Below are positions 20,536 through 28,912 of a DNA stretch of 64,000 nucleotides, piece after piece (within the stretch, counting starts at the first letter, position 1; every line of letters starts with the position of its first letter). The DNA comes from Sporosarcina limicola (GTDB lineage Bacteria; Bacillota; Bacilli; Bacillales_A; Planococcaceae): assembly GCF_014873855.1 (NCBI RefSeq), contig NZ_JADBEL010000019.1, positions 1-64,000 on the forward strand, read 5' to 3'. The notes under the pieces were generated by a model that saw only the letters and a program-made list of their open reading frames with translations, was not told where the DNA came from and ran no database searches. The position numbers and the translations under genes are program-made.

Positions 20536-20979
20536 TCAATTAATTTTTTTTATTATATTGATATAGCCTTGATACGTTTCCTTCTGTTCATCGAACATCC
20601 AAACATCTGCTAAATCTATTAAGTTGTTCTTTTCAACATTTTCAATCATTCTATCTAATTTACTCTTATGTGCTGAGAGCACTTCCGAACTAATAGATGA
20701 CAATTTTTCCATCAATTCCATTGAATCAATATCAGCATAGAAAGGTGTGTTCTGTTCATCAATCCTTTCAATAATTTCAACCGTTGCTAAATCTTTAAAA
20801 ACATCTTGTCTAATACAACGAATCAAATCAAAGTTTGATAACTCACACAGACATTTCCCAGTAACTTCTAAGTGCCATACAGGTAGTGACATATCAGAAT
20901 ACTGAGTTGCATTTTGTATTACACCTTCATATTCTTCATTAGTCAAAAACTCTTTTAATGTCATTTTTCTATTAATCAT
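20536..20979 (-). CDS. Putative immunity protein, CdiI-like, left behind by a decayed toxin
   Basis: This protein of about 147 residues is read from the ATG of MINRKMTLKEF, where GGAG stands eight bases upstream; a GTG 18 bases earlier is less likely. The middle part (LCELSNFDLIRCIRQDVF, then FYADIDSMELMEKL) resembles contact-dependent growth inhibition immunity proteins, in which a Leu-Thr/Ser rich motif is followed by an R-Q pair. The toxin it should neutralise survives only as 26 C-terminal codons (20997-21076). It may now act as orphan immunity against neighbours. Confidence 0.5.
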   Translation of the reverse strand: MINRKMTLKEFLTNEEYEGVIQNATQYSDMSLPVWHLEVTGKCLCELSNFDLIRCIRQDVFKDLATVEIIERIDEQNTPFYADIDSMELMEKLSSISSEVLSAHKSKLDRMIENVEKNNLIDLADVWMFDEQKETYQGYINIIKKIN

Positions 20980-20996
20980 ATACATTACTCCAATCA

Positions 20997-21076
20997 CTAT
21001 TTAGGTGGATACACTCCGCCATTGGGGGCAAACATATCTACAATTTTTTTCATCGTAGCGTTTACCTCATTCAACA
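20997..21076 (-). pseudogene. Last 26 codons of a lost toxin
   Basis: On the minus strand the frame after the intron fragment reads NEVNATMKKIVDMFAPNGG, ends VYPPK and stops at 20997-20999, just before the immunity gene. A toxin C-terminus next to its immunity gene is the simplest reading. The rest was deleted, and the break coincides with the inner end of the truncated intron. Confidence 0.5.
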
Positions 21077-21283
21077 TATAATTGTGGTTTTGGACGTTCC
21101 CACGTCTTGCAAGGTTATCCTATCCTGCTAGCCAACAGGGTATATGCTATCTGTTCCGAGTTTTGCCTTCTGGTCCTCCGCACAGAACCTCGCGATACCT
21201 GCACTACCAGTCAGCTATACATTTCCGCCACTACGGCATGTTAGGGACTTTCACCCATTAGAGAAAAGCGCTGCCAAGCGCAC
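21077..21283 (-). mobile_element. Truncated group II intron 5' fragment
   Basis: About 207 bases match the intron at 1-380, starting with the same GTGCGC end at 21283, and break off at 21077. The fragment abuts the terminator of the preceding toxin/immunity unit on its 5' side and a toxin remnant on the other. It carries no coding part and cannot move by itself. Confidence 0.7.
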
Positions 21284-21285
21284 AA

Positions 21286-21318
21286 AACCTTGAAAGGCTA
21301 TAAGCCAGTCAAGGTTAA
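21286..21318 (-). terminator. Terminator of the main injection-system operon, intron target
   Basis: AACCTTGA and TCAAGGTT with inner GGCT/AGCC form a compact stem followed by TTTT on the minus strand, ending right at the group II intron 5' end. It is the first terminator I see downstream of the long minus-strand gene run that begins at 42227. Confidence 0.8.
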
Positions 21319-21325
21319 TTTAAAA

Positions 21326-21577
21326 TTATGACTCAAAAGCTGTTCTTTCTGGAAACTCACCACCTTCTCTAATTAAGCAAACGGCCAATCTTTGTGCAGC
21401 TCTGTCAAAATAAAACTTAGACAGAATATTTGGGTCTGGTATAACTTCTAACTCAGAAAATTTCCTAGTTAATTTATTTAGCTCAATTTTCCCCATAATA
21501 TTTTCATTAGGTCCAAATCTGTAGACCACAGTTTCATTATTTTCATATTCTTTTAGTAATAAAACGTACGAAGCCAA
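21326..21577 (-). CDS. Putative immunity protein for the 21580-22833 toxin
   Basis: This 83-residue protein starts at TTG behind AAGGAGGAG. That ribosome binding site lies within the last codons of the toxin gene, so the two are translationally linked. I recognise no family; it is short, soluble and without a signal peptide. It is followed directly by the operon terminator. Immunity is inferred from the position. Confidence 0.55.
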   Translation of the reverse strand: MASYVLLLKEYENNETVVYRFGPNENIMGKIELNKLTRKFSELEVIPDPNILSKFYFDRAAQRLAVCLIREGGEFPERTAFES

Positions 21578-21579
21578 CT

Positions 21580-22833
21580 TTACTCCTCCTTAGGTGGATA
21601 CCACGGACGCCCAGAGTCTACTGTTCTATCATGTGCTGTCCTATAATTCGTTTTGAATATCCCTTCAAATTTTGATTCAAAAAGTTCATGATTCAATAAG
21701 TCAATGTCATTCTTTTTATATGTGCCTCTTTGAAGCCTATCCCATGCTTGTGCAATTTCATAATCTGCATCAAAGCGTCCAACACCATGTTCTTTAATAT
21801 GCTTTTTAGTAAACAAATGCTCTTTTATTCTTTGCACTCTATGTTCAGCCATCCCTGTATTTTTTACAATAGACTGAACATCCATTTTCGATTTTCTAAA
21901 AGATTCATACATTTTCTCTGCTTTATCGAGTTGTTTAAGATATTCATCAATAGAAAGTTCTCTACCACCCGTTTGAACTTTACCTTTACCCTTATTAGCA
22001 TTACCCTCAGAAGGTTTACTCGTCCCCTTACCAATCTTCCCAACCTCCTTAGCCTTTTCCCCGACTTTCGCAAAATCATGTGCATAACCTGCTATTTTGG
22101 CGGGTTTATAAAATGTGAATAATGCAGCCTCTACTCTCTCTTCTATTGTTGAATCGGCACTCAGCATGGTTCCTATATCTCCTAAAAAGAAGTCAAACCC
22201 CGCCATGGCATAAGGAGCCATTCCATCTGGTGTCCCTGGACCATTCCCACCTACGACTTTTCTCATACCCTCGAACGTGATTGGTTCATTATAATCAGGT
22301 AACTTTTGACTACCACTTTTACGGTTCGGATCATCAAAGTCTGTGTTTTGCATATACTTTATTATTTCGGCCTCTTCTGTACTGAACTTTACTGCTAATA
22401 CCGCTTTCTTTTCAGTCTTTTTGACAGCCTTAATGTTTTTGTTTGCCTGTTTAACAACTGCCTTAGTTTTCATTATGACCTTTTTAGTAAGCAGCACTGC
22501 TTTCTTCACGGTCTTTTTCAGTTTCTTGACCAGTTGACTCTTCGACAGATTAGTCATTAGTTTCCGCGCTTTTGTATAAACCTTGCCCATCTTTTTCTTC
22601 ACTTTTCTTTTGAGCTTTTTGAGGCCTTTTCGAATACTCGCGGTCACTTGTTGTTTCTTTTTTTTGAGGGTATTTTTGGCTGGCTTGGCAACCTTTTTGA
22701 GGGTCTTCTTAGCTGTCTCGACGCCCTGTTTGACTTTCTCTGCCGCGTCGCGTACATTACCCACAGCGGGAATGCTACCAAGAAGGCTGGCTGCGGCAGC
22801 TAAAAATCCTTTACTTTTCTTCGCTTTAGCCAT
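21580..22833 (-). CDS. Lysine-rich VgrG-associated toxin
   Basis: This protein of about 417 residues starts at the ATG of MAKAKKSKG, inside the last codons of the VgrG gene (22826-24370). Residues 1-150 are very basic, with Lys-rich coiled stretches and the conserved LLGSIPAVGNVRDAA opening. A segment resembling a pre-toxin region follows (PYAMAGFDFFLGDIGTMLSA). The last 130 residues (HRVQRIKEHLFTKKH, RFDADYEIAQAWDRL, HELFESKFEG, TAHDRTVDSGRPWYPP) form a compact His/Asp/Glu-containing domain I cannot name. The position between VgrG and a small immunity gene marks it as a cargo effector. Because VgrG ends with LGLDVAG, as the Rhs linker does, cargo and spike may dock or once have been fused. 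Confidence 0.65.
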   Translation of the reverse strand: MAKAKKSKGFLAAAASLLGSIPAVGNVRDAAEKVKQGVETAKKTLKKVAKPAKNTLKKKKQQVTASIRKGLKKLKRKVKKKMGKVYTKARKLMTNLSKSQLVKKLKKTVKKAVLLTKKVIMKTKAVVKQANKNIKAVKKTEKKAVLAVKFSTEEAEIIKYMQNTDFDDPNRKSGSQKLPDYNEPITFEGMRKVVGGNGPGTPDGMAPYAMAGFDFFLGDIGTMLSADSTIEERVEAALFTFYKPAKIAGYAHDFAKVGEKAKEVGKIGKGTSKPSEGNANKGKGKVQTGGRELSIDEYLKQLDKAEKMYESFRKSKMDVQSIVKNTGMAEHRVQRIKEHLFTKKHIKEHGVGRFDADYEIAQAWDRLQRGTYKKNDIDLLNHELFESKFEGIFKTNYRTAHDRTVDSGRPWYPPKEE

Positions 22834-24370
22834 CGGCGCCACCTGCCAATGGCATCATGCCGGCGACATCGAGTCCAAGCTGAAGCTCGTCAATCTCATC
22901 CTCTTCTTCTACACTCGAAACAGAAACGGGGGCTTTAGTTGATCCGTCCATTTCCACAAGCTCGCCTTGAATGTCTGTGCTGCCATCTAACACGAGACTA
23001 CTGGCGTCACACGTGAAATGAATCGATTCTTCGGCGGTCATTATCAAGCGCTGTTTTCCCGTAAAGTGGAGGTCTTGTTCCGCTTTAAGTACTAACGGCT
23101 GTTGGCTGTGAAGTTCGATTCCGTCTTCTTCATGGAGTTTGAGAAAGAGGGTTCCTTCCTTCGCCGTTACGCTGACTTCTTGCCGATCCAACTTCATTTC
23201 TTTGCCGTAAGGTGTACCCCAATACGTAATGCCTGGGTCCGCCGTTTTCGGATTGGTCGCGCCCTCTTTTCGCAAAGAATGCCGGACGACCGCCTCTTCC
23301 TCCCTGCGATTTAGGAAAGTGAGATGGACCGTATCGCCTAGTTCAGGTGGGCAATACAAACCGCTATGTCCTTCTGCCGTATACAGTGGAGCAAGCGGAA
23401 ACCACGTGGCCTCTTCCTTTTTTTGTTCGGCATCGATTGCGAGGTGCAGTCGCACCCCTTCCTTCGTCACATCAAGGACGGTTCCTTCTACAGACGTTCC
23501 AGTAAGTGTCGGCGCGTACATCCTAGCTTGGCGAATGCCCGCTTCAGCTGTTAGGAGATAGTCATAGGTAAGGATACCTTGTTTCATACGAACAATTGCT
23601 GTAGCGACCACGAGCTCCTCGCCCTTTAGGTGCACACGATCACCAAGGTGAAGCCGTTGTTTGGATTGGATGCCATACGTCAACACTTCGTTCTCTACCA
23701 AGGGACGAGCCGTATCATTGTGGGCTGTATTCCTATAAGTAGAAAGGTCTTTAGCGAGGGTGTAGGTATGAGCGGGTAGCTCCCCTACTTGTCCCTCAGG
23801 CACGCCGAACCATACTTTGGGCGCATCGGCGACAGCTTCTGCTACCAACACCGTCCCGAAATGAGACGCCATGCGCTTGAGAAACTGCCAGTCCGTCTCC
23901 TTATATTGTAATACAAAATTCCCCAATTGGGTAGAGCGAGAGGCGCTATCAATCGAGTCCGATCCCGGATAGGTTGCGAGCACCTGCTCAATCAATTCAG
24001 TGTACGTCATACGCTTGTTTTGAAAGGAACGAGATGCTCGCTGGATGTCCAAGTGAAACGTATGGGAGATGGCCTCAATTTCGACATAATAGATATCCCT
24101 TACCATTCGAATGGCAATTTCCGTCACTAGCCCTTTAAATAAAGGGCGCACTAATTGACCGTCTTTCACTTGATTCAGTTCAATCTGATCCGCACTGCTT
24201 GCCAGTGCGATGCAGCTGGCTTTCTTGTCTTCGGGGATAATGCCCGTTAGAAATAATCTTGCATGTTCATTGACGGTTTGAATCAGTTTAAGATCATGTA
24301 TCGTCTGGACTTCATACGGGGATACGAGCTGTAGCTCGCCGTATCCTACCCCTTCCTCGCACATTTTCAC
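22826..24370 (-). CDS. VgrG-like spike protein (cargo carrier)
   Basis: This 514-residue protein is similar in order to phage late-control D/VgrG proteins: an N-terminal gp27-like part with LFLTGIIPED, then RSFQNKRMTYTELIEQV and LQYKETDWQFLKRMASHFG, an OB-like region near residue 300, and a beta-rich needle with EVSVTAKEGTLFLKLHEEDG. It ends LQLGLDVAGMMPLAGG, the same motif that joins VgrG to Rhs in the 1838-residue paralogue. The start is GTG with a GAAGGGA ribosome binding site. The gene before it encodes a PAAR-like tip and the gene after it a toxin that overlaps its end. Confidence 0.8.
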   Translation of the reverse strand: MKMCEEGVGYGELQLVSPYEVQTIHDLKLIQTVNEHARLFLTGIIPEDKKASCIALASSADQIELNQVKDGQLVRPLFKGLVTEIAIRMVRDIYYVEIEAISHTFHLDIQRASRSFQNKRMTYTELIEQVLATYPGSDSIDSASRSTQLGNFVLQYKETDWQFLKRMASHFGTVLVAEAVADAPKVWFGVPEGQVGELPAHTYTLAKDLSTYRNTAHNDTARPLVENEVLTYGIQSKQRLHLGDRVHLKGEELVVATAIVRMKQGILTYDYLLTAEAGIRQARMYAPTLTGTSVEGTVLDVTKEGVRLHLAIDAEQKKEEATWFPLAPLYTAEGHSGLYCPPELGDTVHLTFLNRREEEAVVRHSLRKEGATNPKTADPGITYWGTPYGKEMKLDRQEVSVTAKEGTLFLKLHEEDGIELHSQQPLVLKAEQDLHFTGKQRLIMTAEESIHFTCDASSLVLDGSTDIQGELVEMDGSTKAPVSVSSVEEEDEIDELQLGLDVAGMMPLAGGADG

Positions 24371-24409
24371 ACGGAATCCCTTCTTTCTTCCAAGGAGGAT
24401 GGATTCGGT

Positions 24410-24829
24410 TTATTCCTGCCCATCCTCTTCAACTTTTATCGTCCCGCAATAGAGACACATATTGCTAGATTGATTGACTAGGGTAGGGAATTTCTCTACC
24501 CATTGATCTGCTTTCCCATCAATCCATGGCATCGTTACGACTGGGGTACAAGGCATCGGTTGTAGAACGCCTTGATTGGCTGCGGTTGCTGCGGCCACCG
24601 TTGGATTGGCTAGCGTATGACACTTCCCAAAGGGCTGAATGTTGGTATAAGGCTTATAATCCATGATATTCATCTGTGCCTTGTCTTTCACATAGACACC
24701 ATGACTAGTAGGCATCGTTAAGATGCTTGTCTGATCACCTTGTGAACACGATACAGTAGCACCCGCGACCACGTAGCTTCGCTGCTCGTCCCCTTTTGTC
24801 TGCATTTCACTCGTGTTGGATTGAGGCAT
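24410..24829 (-). CDS. PAAR-like tip protein (DUF4280 family)
   Basis: This protein of about 139 residues is read from MPQSNTSE, where GGGCGGGGG precedes the ATG; earlier in-frame ATGs overlap the lipoprotein gene. The conserved pieces are YVVAGATVSCSQGDQ, TSHGVYVKDKAQMNIMDY, FGKCHTL, MPCTPVV and a final CLYC. DUF4280 proteins are PAAR-like spike caps. It sits 40 bases before the VgrG gene it would cap. Confidence 0.8.
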   Translation of the reverse strand: MPQSNTSEMQTKGDEQRSYVVAGATVSCSQGDQTSILTMPTSHGVYVKDKAQMNIMDYKPYTNIQPFGKCHTLANPTVAAATAANQGVLQPMPCTPVVTMPWIDGKADQWVEKFPTLVNQSSNMCLYCGTIKVEEDGQE

Positions 24830-24862
24830 AATCCCCCGCCCTTTCTTCATCTTAGATTTCAA

Positions 24863-25612
24863 TCAAAATATCAAGATTTCTTCTTCTTTCTCTTTTCCTT
24901 CTTCAAATATTTCTATGAACATAATTTTTTTACTACTATCTTCGAGCTCCCCAATAGAAATTTGTAGTACTTTTGTATTTTCTCCTCCCAATCTATAGAA
25001 ATAGCCGTTCCATCTTCCCGTAACTGCTTGAGCATCTGAAGCAAGTATCTCTTCCTTATACATTAATTCCCCACTATCGGTAGTAATTGTGTTACCATCA
25101 CCGCTAATTGTTAACTTTTTTAGAATCGTTGAGTCTGGATTATTAATAATGAGCGTCTTATCTTCTTTTTGAATCTCAATTTCACAATTTCCAATTTTAC
25201 CAAGTTCAAAATAATTATTTGCTTGTAAAATTAATGTGTATTCCTCTTTCGTCACTCCAAGTTTTTCATCATAGGGTAATACTTCACCATCTTCAAGACC
25301 TTCTAGCGCTTCCAAATACCACTCTTGGTTTTCAGCTAAAGATTCCTCTATCGTTTCTGAAATCTGATTCATCTTATCGCTCATATCCGCCGGCAATCCA
25401 ATAGTCATTATATCCGCTTGATATGTACCTTCTGAAAAAGTACTGAAAAAGCTTGACTTACTACCCGCTTTTTTAGCTACGCCTTCAGCACTTTCCGAAC
25501 TGTTACCGTTATCCGCTGAGTCAGCCTTCTTCCCCTCATTTACATTAGCGTCTGTACCGCAACCAACTAGTAAAAACAATGCGGAAATCATATAAACCCA
25601 TTTGCTATTCAT
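24863..25612 (-). CDS. Lipoprotein of the spike module
   Basis: This 249-residue protein has a classical lipoprotein signal: MNSKWVYMISALFLLVGC, with a lipobox Leu-Val-Gly-Cys at about residue 18. An Asn/Ser-rich tether follows, then a small domain built of hydrophobic strands (KTLIINNPDSTILKKLTI, GRWNGYFYRLGG). It would be anchored outside the membrane. It is missing from the second module. I recognise no family. A surface-exposed partner or protection against self or incoming effectors is possible, but nothing in the sequence proves it. Confidence 0.6.
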   Translation of the reverse strand: MNSKWVYMISALFLLVGCGTDANVNEGKKADSADNGNSSESAEGVAKKAGSKSSFFSTFSEGTYQADIMTIGLPADMSDKMNQISETIEESLAENQEWYLEALEGLEDGEVLPYDEKLGVTKEEYTLILQANNYFELGKIGNCEIEIQKEDKTLIINNPDSTILKKLTISGDGNTITTDSGELMYKEEILASDAQAVTGRWNGYFYRLGGENTKVLQISIGELEDSSKKIMFIEIFEEGKEKEEEILIF

Positions 25613-25684
25613 CTAACTAACCCCTCATATTCGCTATTATTTTTTCAATTAACAATCATTTTATTAAAACATATTATTCTATCT

Positions 25685-26251
25685 CTAGTAATTGAACGAA
25701 TGATTTCCCTGCACTTCGTTCCATCTTCCAGCTGTCTGAACTTTTACTAATCGCACTCCTCGAAACGCACGGCGCAATAGACTTTCAGCTAAGGTAACGT
25801 TCACTATAAGATAGTCCTCTCTCAATCCCTCCACCTTAAAAACTGTATAAGGTGCTGCTAACTCTTCCTCAATCACAAGTTTTTTAACCGTGCCATCTGG
25901 ATGAAATTCGGTTTGTTCAGAAAGACATGCGACAGGAGGTGGGATCATAAGCCAATACAACACTTGGCTCCTCTTTTTTGAATCCATTAATACAACAGAT
26001 TTCAAAGGCATTCTTGGCGCATATTTCTCAATCAGTTGTTTTAAGGGATTAGATAGGAGCGAGATTGGCTTTTCGATAAAATCAATATAATCGCTCGTTC
26101 CCTTCTCCAAAATCGGAAATTGGCGATCCAGATTCTCTAATTCGTCTACCCTTTCCATCGTCAACATCTCTCTTTTGAGAACTTGAGAAATTCCAATTGG
26201 CTCTACAACATCAGGAATCCGCTCATCCTGTGTTAGGATAAAATAGTTCAT
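25685..26251 (-). CDS. Conserved protein of the spike module, paralogue of 17111-17608
   Basis: This 188-residue soluble protein begins MNYFILTQDERIPD and has the same backbone as the 165-residue protein of the second module: YIDFIEKPISLLSNPLKQL, YWLMIP, FHPDGTVKKLVIEEEL, LAESLLRRAF, VKV. The ribosome binding site is GAAAGGAGAG. Conservation of both gene order and sequence in two modules suggests an adaptor or chaperone needed for each spike-effector set. I cannot name the family. Confidence 0.6.
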   Translation of the reverse strand: MNYFILTQDERIPDVVEPIGISQVLKREMLTMERVDELENLDRQFPILEKGTSDYIDFIEKPISLLSNPLKQLIEKYAPRMPLKSVVLMDSKKRSQVLYWLMIPPPVACLSEQTEFHPDGTVKKLVIEEELAAPYTVFKVEGLREDYLIVNVTLAESLLRRAFRGVRLVKVQTAGRWNEVQGNHSFNY

Positions 26252-26281
26252 CTTCTGCTCTCCTTTCTTCCCAAAAATCGG

Positions 26282-27412
26282 TTATTTCCAAATAATGCTG
26301 GATTCTTGATGTGGTTCAAGCGTCAGATGTTCCCTTGCTTCTTTAGAAAACATTGCCCCAGTAAGATTCGCTCCTGTAAAGTCAACGCCTTTAATAGTTG
26401 CTTCAACAAAACACGCACCCTGGAGGTTTGCCTGCTGAAAATCAGCGCCTTCTAGGTTAGCACCAACGAATCGCACGGGAAGATATCCTGGCATTTCCCA
26501 GTGAGTTAGGTCCGGTAGACCGCTTGCTCCTTCTGCTTGTCGAAAGATTGCTCCCTGAAGTTGGCTATAGCTGAAATCCGCTTCATAAATCAAACTAAAA
26601 CTCAAATCGCTTTCCACTAGTTGACATGCTTTTAAATTAGCGCCGACGAGCATACAGTGACGCATTCGGCTGTAAGATACATTACTCTTTTGAAAAAAAG
26701 CGTATCTTAAATCCATTGATTCATAGTTTCCTAAAGATAAATTCAAATCTGAAAACACCTCATAAGGGTACTCATCATCCAATTTTTCGTTGAGCCAAGC
26801 TTTTACTTCTTCACTATCTTTTACAGTATGATCTTCAATGTAAACGACTTCACTTACATCCATATATTCTCCTACCCGAATTTCAACGGTAAGTTCCTTT
26901 TCAAGCGCCTGATATTCTGGGCATATGATGCTAGCAGGCAAAGCATACCGGGCCAAGCTTATGATGTACTGATGGTAGTGTTTGGCTTCCTTCAGTTTAA
27001 TTCTTTCGATATCTGATTGGGTAATGACCCCAGTAAACGTTTTGCTTCGTTCATTCAGTTCAGTTATCAATTGATCTAAAAAGCGAAATGCCCAACTCGC
27101 ATCATAGGTTGCTAGAAAAGGTTGCAGGTCAAAAAACCAAGCTTCATCTGTCCCTTCAATGATGTAGGTATGGTTTCCCTCCAACAATTCTGTACGCAAC
27201 ATCGAAAAAGTAATATGGCCAAGTGGTGCTTTACTCATTTGAGTCTGTTGCTCTTTAATGCTAAAACATATCTTTTTGAAGGACTGTTTAAATTCTTCGG
27301 CTAGCTCATCTTTAGACGTTTGAAAAAAGTGCTCCAATGCCAACAGATTTTCTATTCTTCTTTTTTCTACTTCATTTTCGAGAAAATGCTGTAAAACTTC
27401 CTCTCTATGCAT
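26282..27412 (-). CDS. Pentapeptide-repeat protein of the spike module
   Basis: This protein of about 376 residues is read from MHREEVLQHF, with AAGGAG nine bases upstream. The first 190 residues form a mainly helical domain I do not recognise. From about residue 220 on there are degenerate pentapeptide repeats (MDLRYAFFQKSNVSY, GANLKACQLVESDLSF, GANLEGADFQQANLQG, GVDFTGANLTGAMF) expected to fold as a right-handed quadrilateral helix. It lies between the core VgrG and the first payload module. A fragment of a paralogue opens the second module. A structural or docking role is inferred. Confidence 0.7.
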   Translation of the reverse strand: MHREEVLQHFLENEVEKRRIENLLALEHFFQTSKDELAEEFKQSFKKICFSIKEQQTQMSKAPLGHITFSMLRTELLEGNHTYIIEGTDEAWFFDLQPFLATYDASWAFRFLDQLITELNERSKTFTGVITQSDIERIKLKEAKHYHQYIISLARYALPASIICPEYQALEKELTVEIRVGEYMDVSEVVYIEDHTVKDSEEVKAWLNEKLDDEYPYEVFSDLNLSLGNYESMDLRYAFFQKSNVSYSRMRHCMLVGANLKACQLVESDLSFSLIYEADFSYSQLQGAIFRQAEGASGLPDLTHWEMPGYLPVRFVGANLEGADFQQANLQGACFVEATIKGVDFTGANLTGAMFSKEAREHLTLEPHQESSIIWK

Positions 27413-27487
27413 ATCCTGTTCTCCTTCCACACCAATAAAATAACTTATCAGTCGTATAAGCCACTATGGTTGGCATCTTACATCACT

Positions 27488-28912
27488 CTAGTTTGCCTTC
27501 ACTTCCTTACCGAAAATTTTGACACTTCCATCCATGATGATTTTACTCTCCTTGCAAGTAAGGCTAATTTCTTCTGCTGCTGACATAAGGATCTTCTTGC
27601 CCGAGTTTACTGAAATATCTGCATCAGAAATGATTTTGATTTCTTTTTTGCTGAAAATTTCGATACCATTTTCTTCATTTAATCGAATATAAATATCTCC
27701 GTCTTTTGCCGTAATAACAATTTCAGTTGGACTCATCATTAGCTCTTTACCAAAAGCGTTCCGGAAATATTTTATAGTAGGATCATCCAGCTTATTTGTC
27801 TCACTACTATCTAAATTCTTACGTATCGAACTACTTGCGATTCCATCCTCTTCCTTATCAGTAGGGAAATACACGTGAACATAATCATCTATTTCTGGCA
27901 TACAATACCATCCACTATGTCCTTCCGCTGTATACACAGTAGAATATAAGAACCAGTGAGCCTCCCCTTTATCTTGTGTTTCATCAATGTTCAAATGGAT
28001 CTTCACATGATCCTTCGCTACTTCAATCACCTTTCCTTCAACAGATAGCCCGATGACCGATTCATTATAAGTTTCCCTCTGGTTCATTCCTTCTTTAGAT
28101 GACAGTGTATAGAGATGTTTTAACAGGCCTTCTTTCATCGAAGTGAGGCCTTCACAGACAAACAAGCTTTCCTCTTTAAAAGACACACAATCCCCAATCT
28201 CAAGAACGTGATTAGTTTCTACCTCATAATAGATAAAATCATTTTCCTCAATACCCTGATTTCCATTCTTTGTATAGATAAGATAGTCGGCTATTTTTTT
28301 TCTCGTGATATAGTGATAGTCTTCCAGCTTTCCTTTATAGCTTCCCTCTGATACACCAAAATGAAATTTTGGCTTATCAAAAGTTGTTGCCGGAACAAGC
28401 CCGGTGTTAAATCGAGAAGCCATTCGTTTTAAAAATTGCCAATCGGTTTCTCGATATTGCATCGTAAAATTGCCAAGAGCAGCTCCTTTAGAGGCTTCGT
28501 CAATAATGTCGATTCCAGGATAAGCAGCTCCCACCTGCTGGAATAAGGTAGCATAGGTCATTTCTTTATTTTGAAAGGAGCGATTGTTCCTCTTTACATC
28601 CAAGTGATACGTGTGGGAAGCCGCTTCAACTTCGATATAGTAAACGTCTCTAACTGTTTTCACTTCAATAGTTAAAACGATACCTTTAAAAAGAGGAAGA
28701 GGATTTCCTTGCTCGTCAAGCTGATTGATTTCCACCACTGTGTTGGATTCCGTCATCTTTACATAGTCATCCTTGACATCCTCAGGTACGATACCTGTAA
28801 AATATAGCCTGGCATGATCATTCATTTTTTTCGTTAAGGTAAGCTCCTGCAAGCTCATTAACTTATAGGGAACAACTTGCAAATTGTTATAGGCAATTAC
28901 AGAGAGACTCAT
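27488..28912 (-). CDS. VgrG-like core spike protein
   Basis: This protein of about 474 residues is read from MSLSVIAYNN: the ATG overlaps the preceding stop (ATGA), and GGAGGTG stands upstream. It has the same layout as the other two VgrG-like proteins: LYFTGIVPEDVKDDY, NRSFQNKEMTYATLF, MQYRETDWQFLKRMASRF, WFLYSTVYTAEGHSGWYCMP and a beta-repeat needle (IVITAKDGDIYIRLNEENG, ISVNSGKKILMSAAEE). Unlike the others it has no extension and no adjoining toxin, and it lies inside the core cluster. It may be the house spike or the general base for exchangeable tips. Confidence 0.8.
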   Translation of the reverse strand: MSLSVIAYNNLQVVPYKLMSLQELTLTKKMNDHARLYFTGIVPEDVKDDYVKMTESNTVVEINQLDEQGNPLPLFKGIVLTIEVKTVRDVYYIEVEAASHTYHLDVKRNNRSFQNKEMTYATLFQQVGAAYPGIDIIDEASKGAALGNFTMQYRETDWQFLKRMASRFNTGLVPATTFDKPKFHFGVSEGSYKGKLEDYHYITRKKIADYLIYTKNGNQGIEENDFIYYEVETNHVLEIGDCVSFKEESLFVCEGLTSMKEGLLKHLYTLSSKEGMNQRETYNESVIGLSVEGKVIEVAKDHVKIHLNIDETQDKGEAHWFLYSTVYTAEGHSGWYCMPEIDDYVHVYFPTDKEEDGIASSSIRKNLDSSETNKLDDPTIKYFRNAFGKELMMSPTEIVITAKDGDIYIRLNEENGIEIFSKKEIKIISDADISVNSGKKILMSAAEEISLTCKESKIIMDGSVKIFGKEVKAN

